The notes under the pieces: generated by a model
Seen by the model: the letters and a program-made list of their open reading frames with translations, nothing else
Databases searched by the model: none
What the model was told of the DNA's origin: nothing
Translations under genes and position numbers: made by a program
Source of the DNA: Tenebrio molitor
Taxonomy: Eukaryota; Arthropoda; Insecta; Coleoptera; Tenebrionidae
Assembly: GCF_963966145.1 (NCBI RefSeq)
Contig: NC_091054.1
Location: forward strand, 4,650,001 to 4,714,000
Direction: 5' to 3'
Length of the DNA stretch: 64,000 bases
Part shown: positions 13,001-28,000 of the stretch, in pieces
Layout: every line of letters begins with the position of its first letter
Numbering within the stretch: position 1 is the first letter of the stretch

Positions 13001-16000
13001 TGAGAGTCACACTGAGCAGTTGACGACGTTGACCGAAGCTGTGACTACAACTCCGGCGCTGGAGACCACACCGCAAGAAATCACCACGGAAAGAAGACAC
13101 GTGACGGAGTCGGAACCAGAAACTACAGAAATGACCACAGAAAGCGGAGAAGAGATCGAATTGATTTTCAAAACTCTCTACACGACTTACACTTACTTGA
13201 CGACGTATTTCCAAGACACCACTTCCTCGATTGCGAGTAAAATCGTGGTGACCACCAATGTGATTACTTCAACTTTGATCCCAGGAAGCGAAGCTTCTGA
13301 CTCAGCAGTAGCTGGCCTGTTTGAGCGAGAAGACAGTCTGGTGTCTGCTTACAAATCTAGAACTGTTTCTTTCGACGATATCGCGGAAATAGCTCCGACC
13401 AAGATCACCCAAGATTTACTCCCCACGCTTGCTTACGAATCCCCTGAAGAAGAAACTAAAGCGACGCCTATTCTGAACGACGCCAAACTCCAACAAAACG
13501 GAGTGAAGACGTATTACACCACTTACACGTACTTCACCACGATCTTTGTCGATGGAGAGACAGAAATTTCTAGTCGCACTGAGGTTTATACCAATTATGT
13601 CACTCCAAGCATCCAAGCGACTGTTGCTTTGGAAGATGTGGTACCAACGAGAGTACCGTCGCTGTTTGAAGATAAGAATCAAGTAGAAGCTCCAGACACC
13701 GAAGACGAAGAAACGGAAGTGAAGAAGAAGACGCTGAGTTTGAATGTGACGCCGCTCAATAAGTACAACAGTACTATCAGCAGGCAGAAGACAGCGGCGG
13801 CAGATGACCAAAGCAAAGTGGACATATATGCGTCCGTTAAAGACAAACTCGATAACAATATTTTGGCCACGAGTGTCAATAAAGAACAAGCGTATGTCAC
13901 TTTACAGAGAGGTACTACAACGGAGGATGCTCCTGTGGAAAATAATCTTCTGAATCTGAACGATTACGAAACTATCTCCACAATGGTGACTGATGTTAGG
14001 AGTAGTACTTCTGAAGGTGATCGAAGAATCATCGACAACGTCGACAAACGCAACGCTTTGGATGACCAAATAGTGTCGGAGTCTAACAACGAATCTGAAA
14101 TTATTCCATCTCCGACTCTGTTGCTTCAAACCAGCTACACCACATTTACGTACTTCACCACGATGTACCACGGTACCACGTCTAGTAATGTAGTGAGTAG
14201 GCTAGAAACTGTCACCAATGTGGTCACAGAAACTTTGACACCTACTCATACTTTGAGTGTTGAAGATTTGAGTCTCCCCATTACGTATTTCACTACTTTC
14301 ACGTACTGGACAACTTTGTACAAAGACGGTACCACAAAAACCACCAGTCGGGAGGAAACTGTTTCGAATGTTGTAACACCGACACCTTCACTGACTAGTA
14401 TTTTGCCAACGATTAGTATCACCTCTACTGAAGATGTGCAACCTACTTCAACTGAAGCTATTCAACCTTCGACTGTCGGTGATGACGATTTGACGACGTA
14501 CTTCACAACTTACACCTACTACACCACTTCTTATATTGATGACAGCACGGTAATAAATAGTCGATTGGAAACATCGTCCCGAGTCGTCAATAGTACCGCT
14601 GATGTTGACTCCAATCAAATAGGACGCGCGATTGGTACTGCTAATCAGAACGTGCTGGACGATGTTAAGACTAAGGAAGTTACCAACAGCTCTGTCAAAC
14701 CAACTGGACTCTTATCGACGATTGTCAACACTATTGACAATTCTGGTACTACTACTATTTTGTCGACTGATGTTTTTGGCACCTACATTGATGGATTGTA
14801 TGCCAAGGTACTCGAAAGTACTTCGTCAGTTATCACACCGACAATCGCTCCGTCTTCGGTTGAGCAAAATGTTAAACCAACTGGTGTGGTGAGCATTAAT
14901 AAAGGAAAAATTGTTGATGCTGAGGGTATCAGTACTTTATTCTACACCACGCAAGCTGTAGGTACTTATATTGACAACCTGTACGCTCAAGTAATTGAAA
15001 GTACTAGTTCTCTCGAAGTGAACGAGGAACGAAAAGCAGCTCTAGCTACTGACGTACCGATCAGTCACAGAACCGGTCTGGTCCGATTGATTGAAGGATC
15101 GATAATCCAGAACGAAACCACTACGTTGTACCAGTCCAAAGTTTTAGGAACTGTGATAGACGGTCGTTACGCCCAAATTATCGAAAGCACTTCCAGTTTC
15201 TTGTTGGGAAAAGCAAGCTCAATCAGTCCTAGTTCCGTCAGTGAAATAGCACCAAGTGCTACGCAAGCCCCAGACCAAGCAATTGCATCAACGACAGTGC
15301 CCATATCGCCGTCTCCTGTGGTCATCGAGGGTTCGCTGAGCGACTCGAGTAAAATTGATGAAGAAACTTCGACTGAAGAGAACGAGGAAGATGACGAAGA
15401 CGACAAAGACGACGGTAGCAGTAGAGTCAAGTCGCGATTGACTTTCCAGACTCGCAAACGCACGTTTACTCCAGTTATTAGACCTTTCGCCTCAAGACCT
15501 CGACCAACTTTCGCCCCCAAACGAAAAGGGGCGGGTCAAGGGGCCACGACGGTCACTAGAAGTGACGTAACACCGACTGTCACAGCGGTTCCCGCGTCTA
15601 AACCTGCACGTTTTGGAAACAGACGGTCGTCGTCTAGTGTTAACAATGTAGTACCTACAGCGTCGGGTTCTCGGAGATTCTCAAGACCTAAAGCGTCAAG
15701 TGCCGGTGTTGGTAGTTCTGCATTTGGTGGTGGGAGAAGAAGCTCGGCGAGGATACAACCGACGGCGACAGGATTTGGGGCGAGTTCTAGACGTGGAGGA
15801 TTTAGATCGTCTGGTGGTGGAGCTAGTTCCCAAAGAGCTAGTTCGTTGTATGCTGGAAACTCGAGGTTCAGAATAAGACCCACTCAGTCGTTGAGTCGTT
15901 TTGGAGCGACTGCAACACCATCGAGTGTCGATAACGACGAAAATGATTTGACCACAGTGGTGACTGATAGTACTGGTACTATTGATGACGGCGTCGAAAC

Positions 16001-19000
16001 TACTTTGCCGTTGTCGACGACCACGGAAGGTAGCTCCAGACGTAGCCAAAATCCTCTGTTGAAATTCAGACGACCACCATTGGGTAGATCCACGCCAAGA
16101 CCAAAACCCAAAAGCAAAGGCAAAACAACCACGTCTACTACTCCAAAACCCAAAACGTTCAACAGACCCAATCCTATCAGCAGACCTAGAAACAACGCTC
16201 TGTTCCCTAGAAGAAATCTCTTCACAACTACAACCACACCGTCACCAAATGAAGACGAAGATGAGGAGGATTTAGAAGAGGAAGGAGAAAACGAAGATGA
16301 AGACACTGATTACGAAAGTTCTCAGACCAACACTCAGACGGAACCTGCTCCGACGCACGAGACGCGCCGAGGACGCTCGTCCAACATCCAAATCAAACCT
16401 TTCGTCGGGTTCAGGCGACGTTCAAGAAGAGAAGTGAATTACTCGAGGTTTAGAAGACCTGGAGGTAGAACAACAGCAGCTCCACCCAAAGAAGAACCAG
16501 AAGTTGAAGCACCTAAACCCACCAGAGCTAAACCTTCAAGATTTTCTCCGAGATCGAGGAACAAGGCGACGCACGGTACAACAGCAGCGCCGCCCGCGAC
16601 TCGTAAAAGGATATCTCCGACCAAAGCGTCCAGTCAGGGAAGGTCTCAATTCACCTTGAGGGAAAAAGATACCACTTCAAGGTCGAGCTTCAGGCGACCA
16701 TCTGGATCTGTATCCAGACCCAGAACTACAATATCGTCGCGACCTAAATCGCCGAGATTGAGAACAACGTCGGCACCAGAGTCGAGGAAACCGACGAGAA
16801 CTACCTCGGCGAGGAGGAGAACCACGAGTAGACAAAGGGCGTCTCAGGAGCAAATCGACGATAATTTCGTCATTCCGGCGTTTGACGGAACCATCACTAT
16901 CACCCATCAGATCCCAACAGAAGTTACTATTCCTGTGGTCAATGGTAAAATTACCGAATACAAAAACGTGATTACGGCCAAGTATAGTACTGAAGTTTTG
17001 GCTCCTAAGCAATACTCAACATCTTTGAATGCTTTTGGGAAAGATGTTACGGTGCTCTTGAGCGAAGCGACGTCAGTGGCTGACAATGGCGCCACTCAGA
17101 TCACTCAGTTTGTTCTGAACGAAACTCCCACCACTAGTGTTATCTTCACTCCAACTTACATAAGAGGAAGGAAAACTTCGTTCTCCCACGTGATACCAAG
17201 CACAGCGTATGGAGTTGAACAAGTTGTCAACACGATTCAACCAGCACTGGCGGCTCAAGCACCACTTGCAAATATTCTACTGTCGCAGCTTCTACTAGGA
17301 CAAAATCCTCTCTATCCTGTGGCAAATCCTGGAATCCCAGCGACACCTACAACCGAGTTTAAAACGAGAGCCACGACGTATGTTACTACTGTCACGAGTG
17401 TTACCTCTACAGTGATACCGTTGACGTTCAGAGGGAAAGAAATCATGACCACCATTATAGACAGTAGTGTGTCAGTTGTCACCGCAACTGAGTTTTTGAC
17501 TGAGACTGTGGTTGTAACACCAACTCTTGGGTTCCCTGGTGGTGGTTCGCAACTGAACACTGCTCTTTTGTTACCATTGCTGCAACAACAGTTAGCACAG
17601 CCGTCTTCGCTGTTGCAGCAACAACAACAACAGTCACCGGCTGGAGTGTTCAATCTTAACAACAACAACAACCGTCCGCAAGCTCAAGCTTTGTACCAAG
17701 CACCAGCAAAACAGAGTCTTGCGTCAGAAGAGGATAAATCAGATGATGTGGATCAAGCTATCACCGACGAAGTGACGCAGGCTTCACGCCGGAAGAGTTC
17801 AAGGAAGAAGAACAAGAAACCGACGCCTGCTCCTACAGAACCGCCTAAAGAGACAAGTGTGATAACTTTGTACGTTTCGGGGAGGATTCCAGGAGAGTTT
17901 AGTACAGTTTTGTCAACTGTGACGATTGGAGACAACGACAGGCGAAGAAGAGAAGTCAGTCCTGATGTTAAGCCGTCGAAGGGCTACGATGACTTGCTGA
18001 TTAGCACTTTGGATTATTATGATAGTTACGTGACTCCGGCTACCAAAGAAATTGATACGACGGAAACTGTGGCCACAGAAAGTCTGGAAAGCATCATCGG
18101 TGACGTCAGCCGACATATCACCACACAAACCGCAGAGTTATTCAATACTCAGCCGACCAAATCGACAAGTCTGTCATCAAAGAAATACAAAATCAAGTAC
18201 GTTAAAGCATCGGGAGACGCTAACAAATCTTCCGGTAATTTTTTAGCGTAACAGACCTTGATGAGAAAGCCCCTCTCATGCCAAAGGTCGAAACGTCACT
18301 ATTACCCAGGGGCGCCTACTTTAACACAAACCAAAATTATCATCACGTTTCGAAATTAATTGGCAATGAAATTAGATTTAAGAGAGATTTAAACGAAAAC
18401 GAAGTTCCTAAACCAAGAAGAAGAGTTGTCAAGAAGTTAGTAAGAGTGCAAGCACGCAACCGCGAGAATGACGTCGAAGTGACGACGAGAAGAGCGAGGA
18501 GGAGAATCGTGGTCAAGAAGAAACGAAGGCTGCCGCAGAGGAGACGAGTTGTGGTGACCAAGAAGAGACTGCTTCTGCGAACTGATAATGTAGTGGAAGA
18601 GAACAAGATCGCGTCCAGTAGGGGAGAAATTTCGGTGGAAGCTACAACAACTAGTGAAGAATTGCCACAGAGTATTTCTTCGGAGAGTCAAGATGTTGAA
18701 GATTCTACGGAAGTTGAAGAGACCAGCGAAGAGAATATCATAGAAGAAAACGGTCCGCGGCACGTCCCCGACTATGAACCCTTCTTCCCTGAGTTGTCTG
18801 AAAGTCTCGACGCTCCAGTCCTCCTCTTAAAAACCACAATTCTGTCTTCTATCGAACTCGTGACTCGAACCGTCGTACAGAGCCGACTGCGAACTTACAC
18901 TTTCATAGTAACTCGAGTAAATGGTGACGAACACATTGTAACTTCTACTACAGAAGTTAGACCACAGACCAAGACTAGTATTTTGACGGAACCACTGACG

Positions 19001-22000
19001 AAATTCACAACGTTAACATTACTGGACTTCGACGCTACTTCTACTCTCAACCCAATACCAATGACTCCATTTCCGGCATCCTCTCAACTAAAAAACTCCG
19101 ACGAAGGTGAGTTGTAACTTTTGTATTATATTTTACATCTAGCTCCCCATTTTCAATTTCTCTGTCCGAAATGTAAATACCTTTTTGTAAAAATTGTAAA
19201 AATCGAAACGCACTCTAGACGTAGCGTAGTAACTAACCCCGCAAATTATCCAGGGGTGCAAGGGAGGGCTTTTGAGGAGGCCCGATATAACCTGGCCACT
19301 CGGGTCATGTCGAATGGCGTCGAGGTGATTGTAGCGGGGGATAAAAGTACTCTTCCCGGGGAACCGGACATCAAGAGAGTTCTACCCAGTACTATCTACA
19401 AACCGATCACGCTGAAACCCAGTACTTTGAGTGACCACATGATGATGATGCTGCCGCAAGACGCTTCCAACGTGAGTTGTTGCCAACAAACTGACCTGAC
19501 AGTAATCGAAACGGTTCCAGATTAACAGTTTGGCGTCGCTGTATCCCAATCAATTTGTAACTAAGACTTGTCTCACGACGTTCACTTATCTCACCACTTA
19601 TCTAGAAAGTGGTACCACCACGGTCTCTAGTCATGAACAAGTCGTTTCAAATATTGCCACGGAAGAGAGAAACACGGGGAAAATCCTACCAACACCAGCG
19701 ATGGGAATTACTTTGACACAGGTAACTATCACAGGGTTCTTGAGGCAGTACCTGACTACGTTTTTCAGTACCCGAATCTCTCGGTTGGAGTTTTCCACAC
19801 AACTTACACTTATCTCAACACGATACTAGACGGGGAGCAACCTCTAGTGGTAACCTCCAAGCACACCGTAACCAATACGGTTACAGCTCCAGATGACTAT
19901 TTGTCTTTGTTGCAACCGTCGGAAAAAATGGTACCTCTCAAAGACACCAACACTTATTACAGTACTGTGTCTTTGAAGAAGACTTTGTACGAGGGGGACA
20001 AATCTCAGGTTGTTAGTACCAACGAGGTGGTTACGCAAGTGGTGATCACCGAATCGGTACCACCTAAAGCTACTTCAGTCATGACGTCGTATATAGCTTT
20101 GGACGTGGAAGATCCAAGTCCGGTTTCAGCCAATTACACCACTACTGACGTTGTCAAGACTTATTTCGTCACTTACACTTACTACAATACTCTGGTGGAG
20201 AATGGCCAAAAGGTTGTCAAGACAAATGTGTCAACTTCTAGCGACGTGGTGACTGAAAAGCTGTACTTGCACCCCAAGCGTACCAACATCAAGGATGACA
20301 AAAAGAAGCACAAAATCGATTTGTCCGGTGAAAATTTCCATGTCCTAGCTACCAAAACGTATCATACAACTTTTACGTATTTTACTACTCTTTTGCAAGA
20401 AGGTAATACAGCGAGTCCCACGGTGATCAGTTCTCATTCTAAAGTGATCGAGAATGTGGTAACGGAAACTGTAAATCCAAATCTACTGGATAAAAAGTAC
20501 TTATCGGTGATCAAAAGTCAGATCAGAGATGGTTCGGACACTTTCACCAAGTTGGCAACTCTGAGCGACGGACAGAAACTCGAAATTACTGTGGTGGCCA
20601 ACGAGATCTCCCCTACTAAAGTACTACCGATTCAGAAGACCAAAATGCCGGAACGGGACGAAACCAAGAAGATCCAAGCAGAAGCATCTACACCGAGCGT
20701 GATAGTGGGTTCGACGATTATTTTCCTGGATGATGAGCCCTCGACAAAGACCGAGACTCCAGTCTTGACCAGTTCAAAAATCTTGAAGAAGACCAAAACG
20801 GTAACTTCCACGAGCAAAGTGAGACGCGGTACCAAAACCAAATCCAAAACTCAAACCCCACCGCGACCCACCAGAGCCCCAGAACCTAAACCGTCGACGA
20901 AAATCGCCAAACCACCCAACCAGGTCCCGGATTTGCTAGGTTTAGGTTCGATCAACATGAACAGTTTCCAGGCGTTGACTCCGGTGCTGAACGCAATGGC
21001 GGGTTTGATCCAGACCAATCTGAAATCTACTAGACGGAACGATACGATTGTTGTCGTGACGACACCCAAGTCTAACGTTGGTGAAGACCCAAACCAGCAA
21101 AATCGCTCTCCGATTTACATCCCTGTTGGGGGTTTGGGGGACGAGTTCGAAGTGGCCGAGAGTCAGAACATTGCGACCTTTCATCTGCAAGAGACTGTCG
21201 ACTGGGACGGGCACAAAGACTTGAAACCCACCCACGAGAGTCCGTTGTTGAACGGAGGGATACCCATATCTCCGGGTGACGTCATAACTGCGAATTCTGA
21301 CGTCATCGTTGGGAAACCGGGTCGGGTCGGACCCAGGATCCCTTCGATCCCGCTGAATCAAGTCAAGGATGATGGTTACGGGATGAAGCCGCCCCCAGTG
21401 CCTCAGAACAAGTGGCCGAAGAGGAACCACGAGTACAAACACATCCCTGTGACGGTCGACAAACCTGTGATTCACGCCCCCAGTAAAGACGATTACGTTG
21501 GACCGCCGCCACCGCTGAGGGTTGACAAGCACAAGCACATTCCTTTGAATAGACCGACAGAACAGGTTTACGCACACTCGCAGAACAACTATGGGGTGAG
21601 TTATGGGGTTAACGAGGTCAACCACGAGATCAAGATTCCGAATGTTAGAGAGGAGATCCAGAAGAATTACGAACAAGCTGCCAAAGAGTCCTTTCCGGTG
21701 TACGCGGAAGGACAAGGTTTGGTGAACAACCCCATCAAAGACTACAACCTTCAACCGTCTATAGTTTTGCCGGAGATTGTCGAAAGGTCGACTGGTCAAC
21801 CCCTTTTGGTCAACATTCAACCCAGTCAAGTCGCTTTCGTGAATATTCCTCACAACAGAACCACAGCTTTGATTTATGGAGGTTCGACTGAACCACACCA
21901 CAATGGTCAGTACTTTGATGACCCATCACCATACCCCGAACCAGAATTTTCTGGGATCGAGGGTTTCAACAATGGTGTTCCCCAGTTTGCTTCAGTTTAC

Positions 22001-25000
22001 CACGATAGTGGTTCCCCCAATCAAAAGCAAGTGGTTGGAGTGATCAAAGTGGCACCTCAACCCATCGATAAGCACCAGATTCAACTCAACATCAACCCAT
22101 CGAGACCAAATTTGATCAACTATCAGAACCAAGAGGTCAACATCAATGTACCACCCATTTCATTTGGAATGGTACACCAAGACAACGATTTCAACGCACA
22201 CGTGATCAACCATGGGGAGAGTCAGTTCAGACCACCGCCAATTTCTTACGAAGTTTTCAAAAACCCCAATAAGTATGTTGATGGAACAGGTGGAGATTCG
22301 CAAGTTTCCTACGCTGATGAGAATAGATTTGTGGCGGGGGTAGGAAGTGTAGGAGATCCGGAACCAGTTTCTTTTGAGGGTCAAAATAGTCACGAAAATA
22401 GGTTTGTGGTGGGTATTGGTGGAAACCGAGAACCAGTTTTGTTTGGTGGCCAGAAAAATCAGGAAAGTGGTTTCGGGGCAGGAGCAGTTGGGAATCAAGA
22501 ACCTGTTTCTTACAATAATGAAAATAGGTTTGTGGTGGGTATTGGTGGAACCCGAGAACCAGTTTTGTTTAATGATCAGAAAAATCAGGAAAGTGGTTTT
22601 GGGGTAGGAGCAGTTGGGAACCAAGAACCTGTTTCTTACAATAACGTTCACAATAATGAAAATAAGTTTGTTGGGGGTATTGGTACTGTTGAGGTACCAC
22701 AGTCGGTCAAGTACGACTATCCCAAAAACGATGACAATACATTTTTTGGGGCGTTTGGCAACCCACCACAATCGTCTTTCGATGTGTTGATGAGCAACGA
22801 AAACAAATTTTTGGAGAATGTTGCTGTAGCAGCAAATCCCCCACCAGCAATTTCTTTCGTTGTGCACAACAATGACAACAAATTTGTGGAAAATGGTGGT
22901 GCAAATCAACATCCGCCACCAGGTTCTTTCGAAGTTGTCAAAAATAACGACAATGTGGTGATCGAGGGTGCAAGTTCAGTTCGAAACCCGCAACCGTTTA
23001 AAAACCAAAAAGGTGTAGGAACCAGTGAGGAAATCATCGATTTGAGGCCTCCAAGCGAGCTTTCTGCTAAGCCAGCAAACCACATCGTGAACCTTAAACC
23101 TCCAGCAGTTGGCAAACCTTTCACCAAAGTCCAGGTGCCCAAACGCAACTTCGCAAGACCAATAACCAAACCAAACTTGGAAATTTCTGAGTTTATGGCG
23201 CCACCTCCAATAATATCGAACCACCACACGACCCAGTCTCAGTACAGACCCAAACCAAGACCTCAAAGTCCCGTCCCAATACCCTTGATTCCAGAGACCG
23301 AACAAAACTTGCCTCCGCACAAGACTGCAGCAAATGATGCAGCGTATTTGGACGACGATGACGACGACGACTTGACCAACGAAGACGGCGAAGTGATCCA
23401 AGAGTCCAACAGTAGACCGCTGAGACCCGGCCAGATACCTTTCGAAATTTTGAAAATCAAAACCACGACTCTGCCTCCGGTTAGAAATGTACCAGGGAGA
23501 AGTGACAGCACGACTGTCAAGTACCCCAAGTTTGACGAACAAAGTGTGCGGCCGCAACCCGCAGTTAATTTCCCGAGACCTTTCGGGAATGTTCCATTGG
23601 TGCGACCAGAAAACCAACAAACCAATCAAATCAATCATTTCGATCAAGATCAGTTTAATTACGTGACCACCAAGCCGGATTCTGGGTTCATCACGTACAT
23701 AGGAAGCATCACCACGCGGCCTCTCAGTCTTGATATTAAACCCAGCACTGAGAGCAATAAAGTCTTCCATAGACCTAGTACTGTTAGGAGGAAACCTACA
23801 AGTACCACGCTTCGACCAATCACCACACGCAAACCCGAAGTTGTCACCAAACGCCCGACTTATCACAATGCAAGTCACTACAATCACGCATTTGGTGTGA
23901 AAACTAGACAACCAATTCCAGTTTTCATCGCAACAACCACTCCAAAACCATTTGTTCGTGACGTGATCGCCACTAGACCAAAAGTCACGTCTTTGCCGAT
24001 CGACCGTCCAACTTTGAGCCCAGAAATCATCAATCCGTTTGGATCACAGACTGAGAAACCGTTCAAAACTCCGAAACCAATGTCGATCAGTGATTTGCTG
24101 AAGAGGGAGAAAGTGACAACAGTGTCGACAACTACTGCCAAAGAGATTGTCACACCAGAGTTCAATACTGGAGAAATTCCGATGGCGGAGGAGAGCGAGA
24201 TGGAAATAATGAAACCTCCTCCTCCTGTTCCTGACGTCAACATGCGACCTCCAAAGATAGAAGTCATTTCACCTGGTGGTAACATTCACAGAGTGCCCAG
24301 TTTGGAGCAGAATCATTCTGATTTGGAGACCCAAGCTAGTACGTCGGTACCGTACGTTCCTAAACCCGCGGAGGATATAGTACCGCCGCCTCCGAGCAAT
24401 TTCGACGACGAAGTGGTGGGAATGAGTCCTCCGCCGTTGGTATCGACCCACAAACCGATAACAGCTCCGGAAATTACCACCCAGAAAGTACCATTCTCTC
24501 AAGAAGTTCGAACCACGACGGAAAGTACTGTTAGACACACGAAGCATACGAAACGACCCCACACGCGAAGACCCACCACTGTAAGGATAACCACGAGGAG
24601 ACCTCGACCTCCTTATGACATTTTCAGCAGAAACAGGACTACAGTACGACCGGTACTAGAACAACAGAGTGTTATTACACCATCACCGACTGTTACCACT
24701 AACACACCGTCTCTGGATGTTATAATTGGTAATCCGAGTCCAGTACCGGTGGTACCAGTTGAAATTTCGTCTTCGGAAGTGGAGCTGAAGGAGACGTTGA
24801 CTGAAAGTACTACAACACTAGATGTACCAGTGTCAACGCAAATAAAAACCACTAGTAGGACAACACCAACCACGAGTACCACAACAACAACAACAACATC
24901 TGGTACTGCTAGTAGTAGTAGTAGGAAATCTTACGTTGAAAGTAGTAGCAGTAGGAAAGCTTATGTTGAAAGTAGCAGCAGGAAGCCGTATGTTGAAAGT

Positions 25001-28000
25001 AGTAGTAGAAGTGAGGTTGTAGCGACTGCTGTGCATCATGCAGGTAATGAAGTACGAGTTGTCGACGATAGTACTACTTCCACCAAGTTGGCTACTTCAA
25101 AACCAAGCAAAACTGTAATACCGACGCGGTACATAACACATACCAAGACTTCTACTGTTACTATAACGAAGACCACTGTGGTGAAAACGTTAGGAGGACC
25201 ACCTTACACATCGACTCTCTTGGTCACCAAGACAGAGAAGTCTACTCTTGTGGATACAGTGACTGAGTTCCACACGTTAGTCAAACCCACGAGTATTGTG
25301 GAAACTGTAACCACCACAGTCAGTACCGGAAGTTCTCTCTACCCTCCGGAAGTTTACAGTAGTACCTATCCCTCGATCAAGTTACGACCAACTCCCAGCA
25401 CAAGTTCCGTGGCCGAACCCACTATTATTGTCGAAGGCGACGATGACGATTTGGAAGAGTTCATCATCAACGAAACCGACCCACCTATCGTCGAAGAGGA
25501 GGAAAATGACCAAAACGAGTCGATTTTCGTCGTGATGACTGACAAAAACAAAGGAAGCGTTATCAAAGTACCGAATAACAGTTACGAAACTCAAGACAGG
25601 GACGAAATGTTGAACAACAACGAAGCCAATAATGTTCTACTGGGAGGCATCTTCATCGCTAGTCCGCCTAGTTTGGAAGTACCGAGGGTCCAAACGGACA
25701 GGTGCGAACCAGAATGCAAAGCTTCCAGGAACGAGCTGTGCCAGAAAGTCGAAGGCGTGATGAGATGCGTCTGCAGACCAGGTTTTGCCCGCATGTTCCC
25801 AGACCGACCGTGTATTCGTAAGTAACATCTATTCACTTTGATTGTGACCACAACGAAAAACATAGTAGGCGCTGTTTAGCTGTGTGCTGCATACGTTTTA
25901 CACTAAATATTTGTGTGGTGTGAACCAGTGTGAACATGATGTGAAAATGTCAGAATTGTCAAAACTTGACCATGGTAGTAAAGCAATGATTTTAATGTAT
26001 TTATCAATATTAATAACGGAAATCAATATTTGAAGTAGGAGAAACTAAAAACATCTGTCTGATTCTGTGATCACGTCTGTTGAAAAATGGGGTTATATCT
26101 AGGTACAGCGTTATTAACAAAGGAAATGGTCATTTGGCAGTAAGACAAACGCGAAAAATGCCTGGGGATTACCTACTAAAGGTGTTCAGAACTTTCAATT
26201 AGCGTTGATTAAATAATTTCAGATAAAAACTAATCAGACAGAAAGTTCAAAAAAATTATTTACAGGGGACGAAAAGGCAGAAGGTATCAAACTACAACAC
26301 TTACCTACTAGCTAAAATGTACAACAAAAAAGCACAAATAGAGTTAACTTCTTGTTTTCTCGTTGGCTTCAATAAATGTCTCGAAACAAGTCAATGTTAA
26401 CCATTTGGTCCCAACTTTGAGAAGACGACGTGGAATTTTCGTTTTGAATTCTAAAATTTTGTACCAAAACTCAATTTTATAGATATGCGCACAGTGTACG
26501 TCGAAAAACGTTTGCGCAAGTCGTTCTCCGTTCTGTCTTCTGTGAGCGTGACGTTTCTGTCAAAATGGCGCCTCCGAGAGTTGCCAACTGCGACTGGATT
26601 TAGTGTTATCTAAAATTCTCTATCAATAACCTAGCAACTGAAAAGTTACTAGGGAGTGGTCACAATCAAAATGAATAATTAGATTATACCAACCACTACA
26701 GTAGTACCAACCAAACAATTCGTCTTGCAGCAACTTACACTTACAATCTCAAGGTGGATTTAGAACGTTTCGGTCGTGACAATTTGAAATACACCCCAGA
26801 CCTGACCAATCCCAATTCGACCGGCTTCACGAAGCTGACAGCGCTCACTCATGAAGCCCTCGATCGAATGGTCATGCAGTCGGACCTGCGGGACATCTAC
26901 CACGGCGTACATGTCCACTCCTACGAGCCCCGCAAAGCTCCAGTTGGAGTCACGACGAAGTTTTACTTGCAGCTTTCAGATAACACCGACGAAACGCGTC
27001 TGGAAGACGTGTTCAAGAAATACTTGAGGAACAATAACTACAGTCTAGGTGGTACCGAGATTTTTGCTTCTAGGGAGAGTTTAGAAGACATGAGAGCTCA
27101 AGATTTCGACGAGTGCACCAATTCCAAGTTCCACGATTGTTCAGAAAACGCGCAATGCTTCAATTTGAAAGGTACCTACACTTGCAGTTGTAAAGAAGGT
27201 TTCGCTGACCTCTCAGAGAATATACTTTACCCTGGAAGAATCTGCTCGGCGGAGCTGATCGGATGCGAACGGTGCAACTACCACGGTACTTGCTACTCGA
27301 GAGAAAATGACCAAATCTTGTGCGAGTGCTTCCATTGGTACACCGGGGAGAGCTGCCACGTCAATCTGAAAGGTGAGTTGTTGACAATACAGCCGCCAGT
27401 CAAGACACTTCCATTCTAGTTTTGTTGATTGCTTTGGTGACCCTCGGCGCCATCCTCTTCGCCCTCCTGCTGATTTGCATCATCATGACGTGCTGCCGGA
27501 AGAAGCCTCGCAAGACTCGAGTCGCCACCGGGATGAGCTTCCTCCCGCAAAGAGTGGCCAACAGAGGCACAATGGACCGCAGAGCCATGATTCAAGACAC
27601 CAGCTCGGAAGACAGCAGGTCCGAAACCAACACGCTCCCTCCCTACGTCCCCAAAAAGAAGAAACTGAAAGGCGCCCTCAAGAAGACATCCGGGCAACAC
27701 ACCGACGTCGAAAACGGAGAGTCAAGCTTCGTCGACCAGAAGGACAGGTCTCTGACTGTGATGATTCCGCGGGCCAAGTACCACCCAGCACCGCCCACGT
27801 CTCCACTCAGCAATTACACAACTTTCGACGCAAGAAAACCGTCAGTACCGGCGATCGGTAACGAGGCCAAGCTGTTAAGCTACTTAGACGCGGGGCCAAC
27901 ACCGAGTAAAGTGAGTCGCGAGTACTGAGTGGTACTGTTAGTCAAGTTTTCTTTTAGTCGGACAACAAACGAAAATACAGCAACGCCCAAAGTGACTCGT

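Noticed and set aside
18235..18254. 20-nt GT..AG gap joining the first two giant mucin frames
   Set aside because: It is too short for spliceosomal splicing in animals; a 50-nt intron at 18197-18246 fits phase and signals better.
20942..23911. Long open frames on the minus strand opposite the mucin (up to 319 codons)
   Set aside because: They mirror codon bias and repeats of the real gene on the plus strand and resemble no protein.
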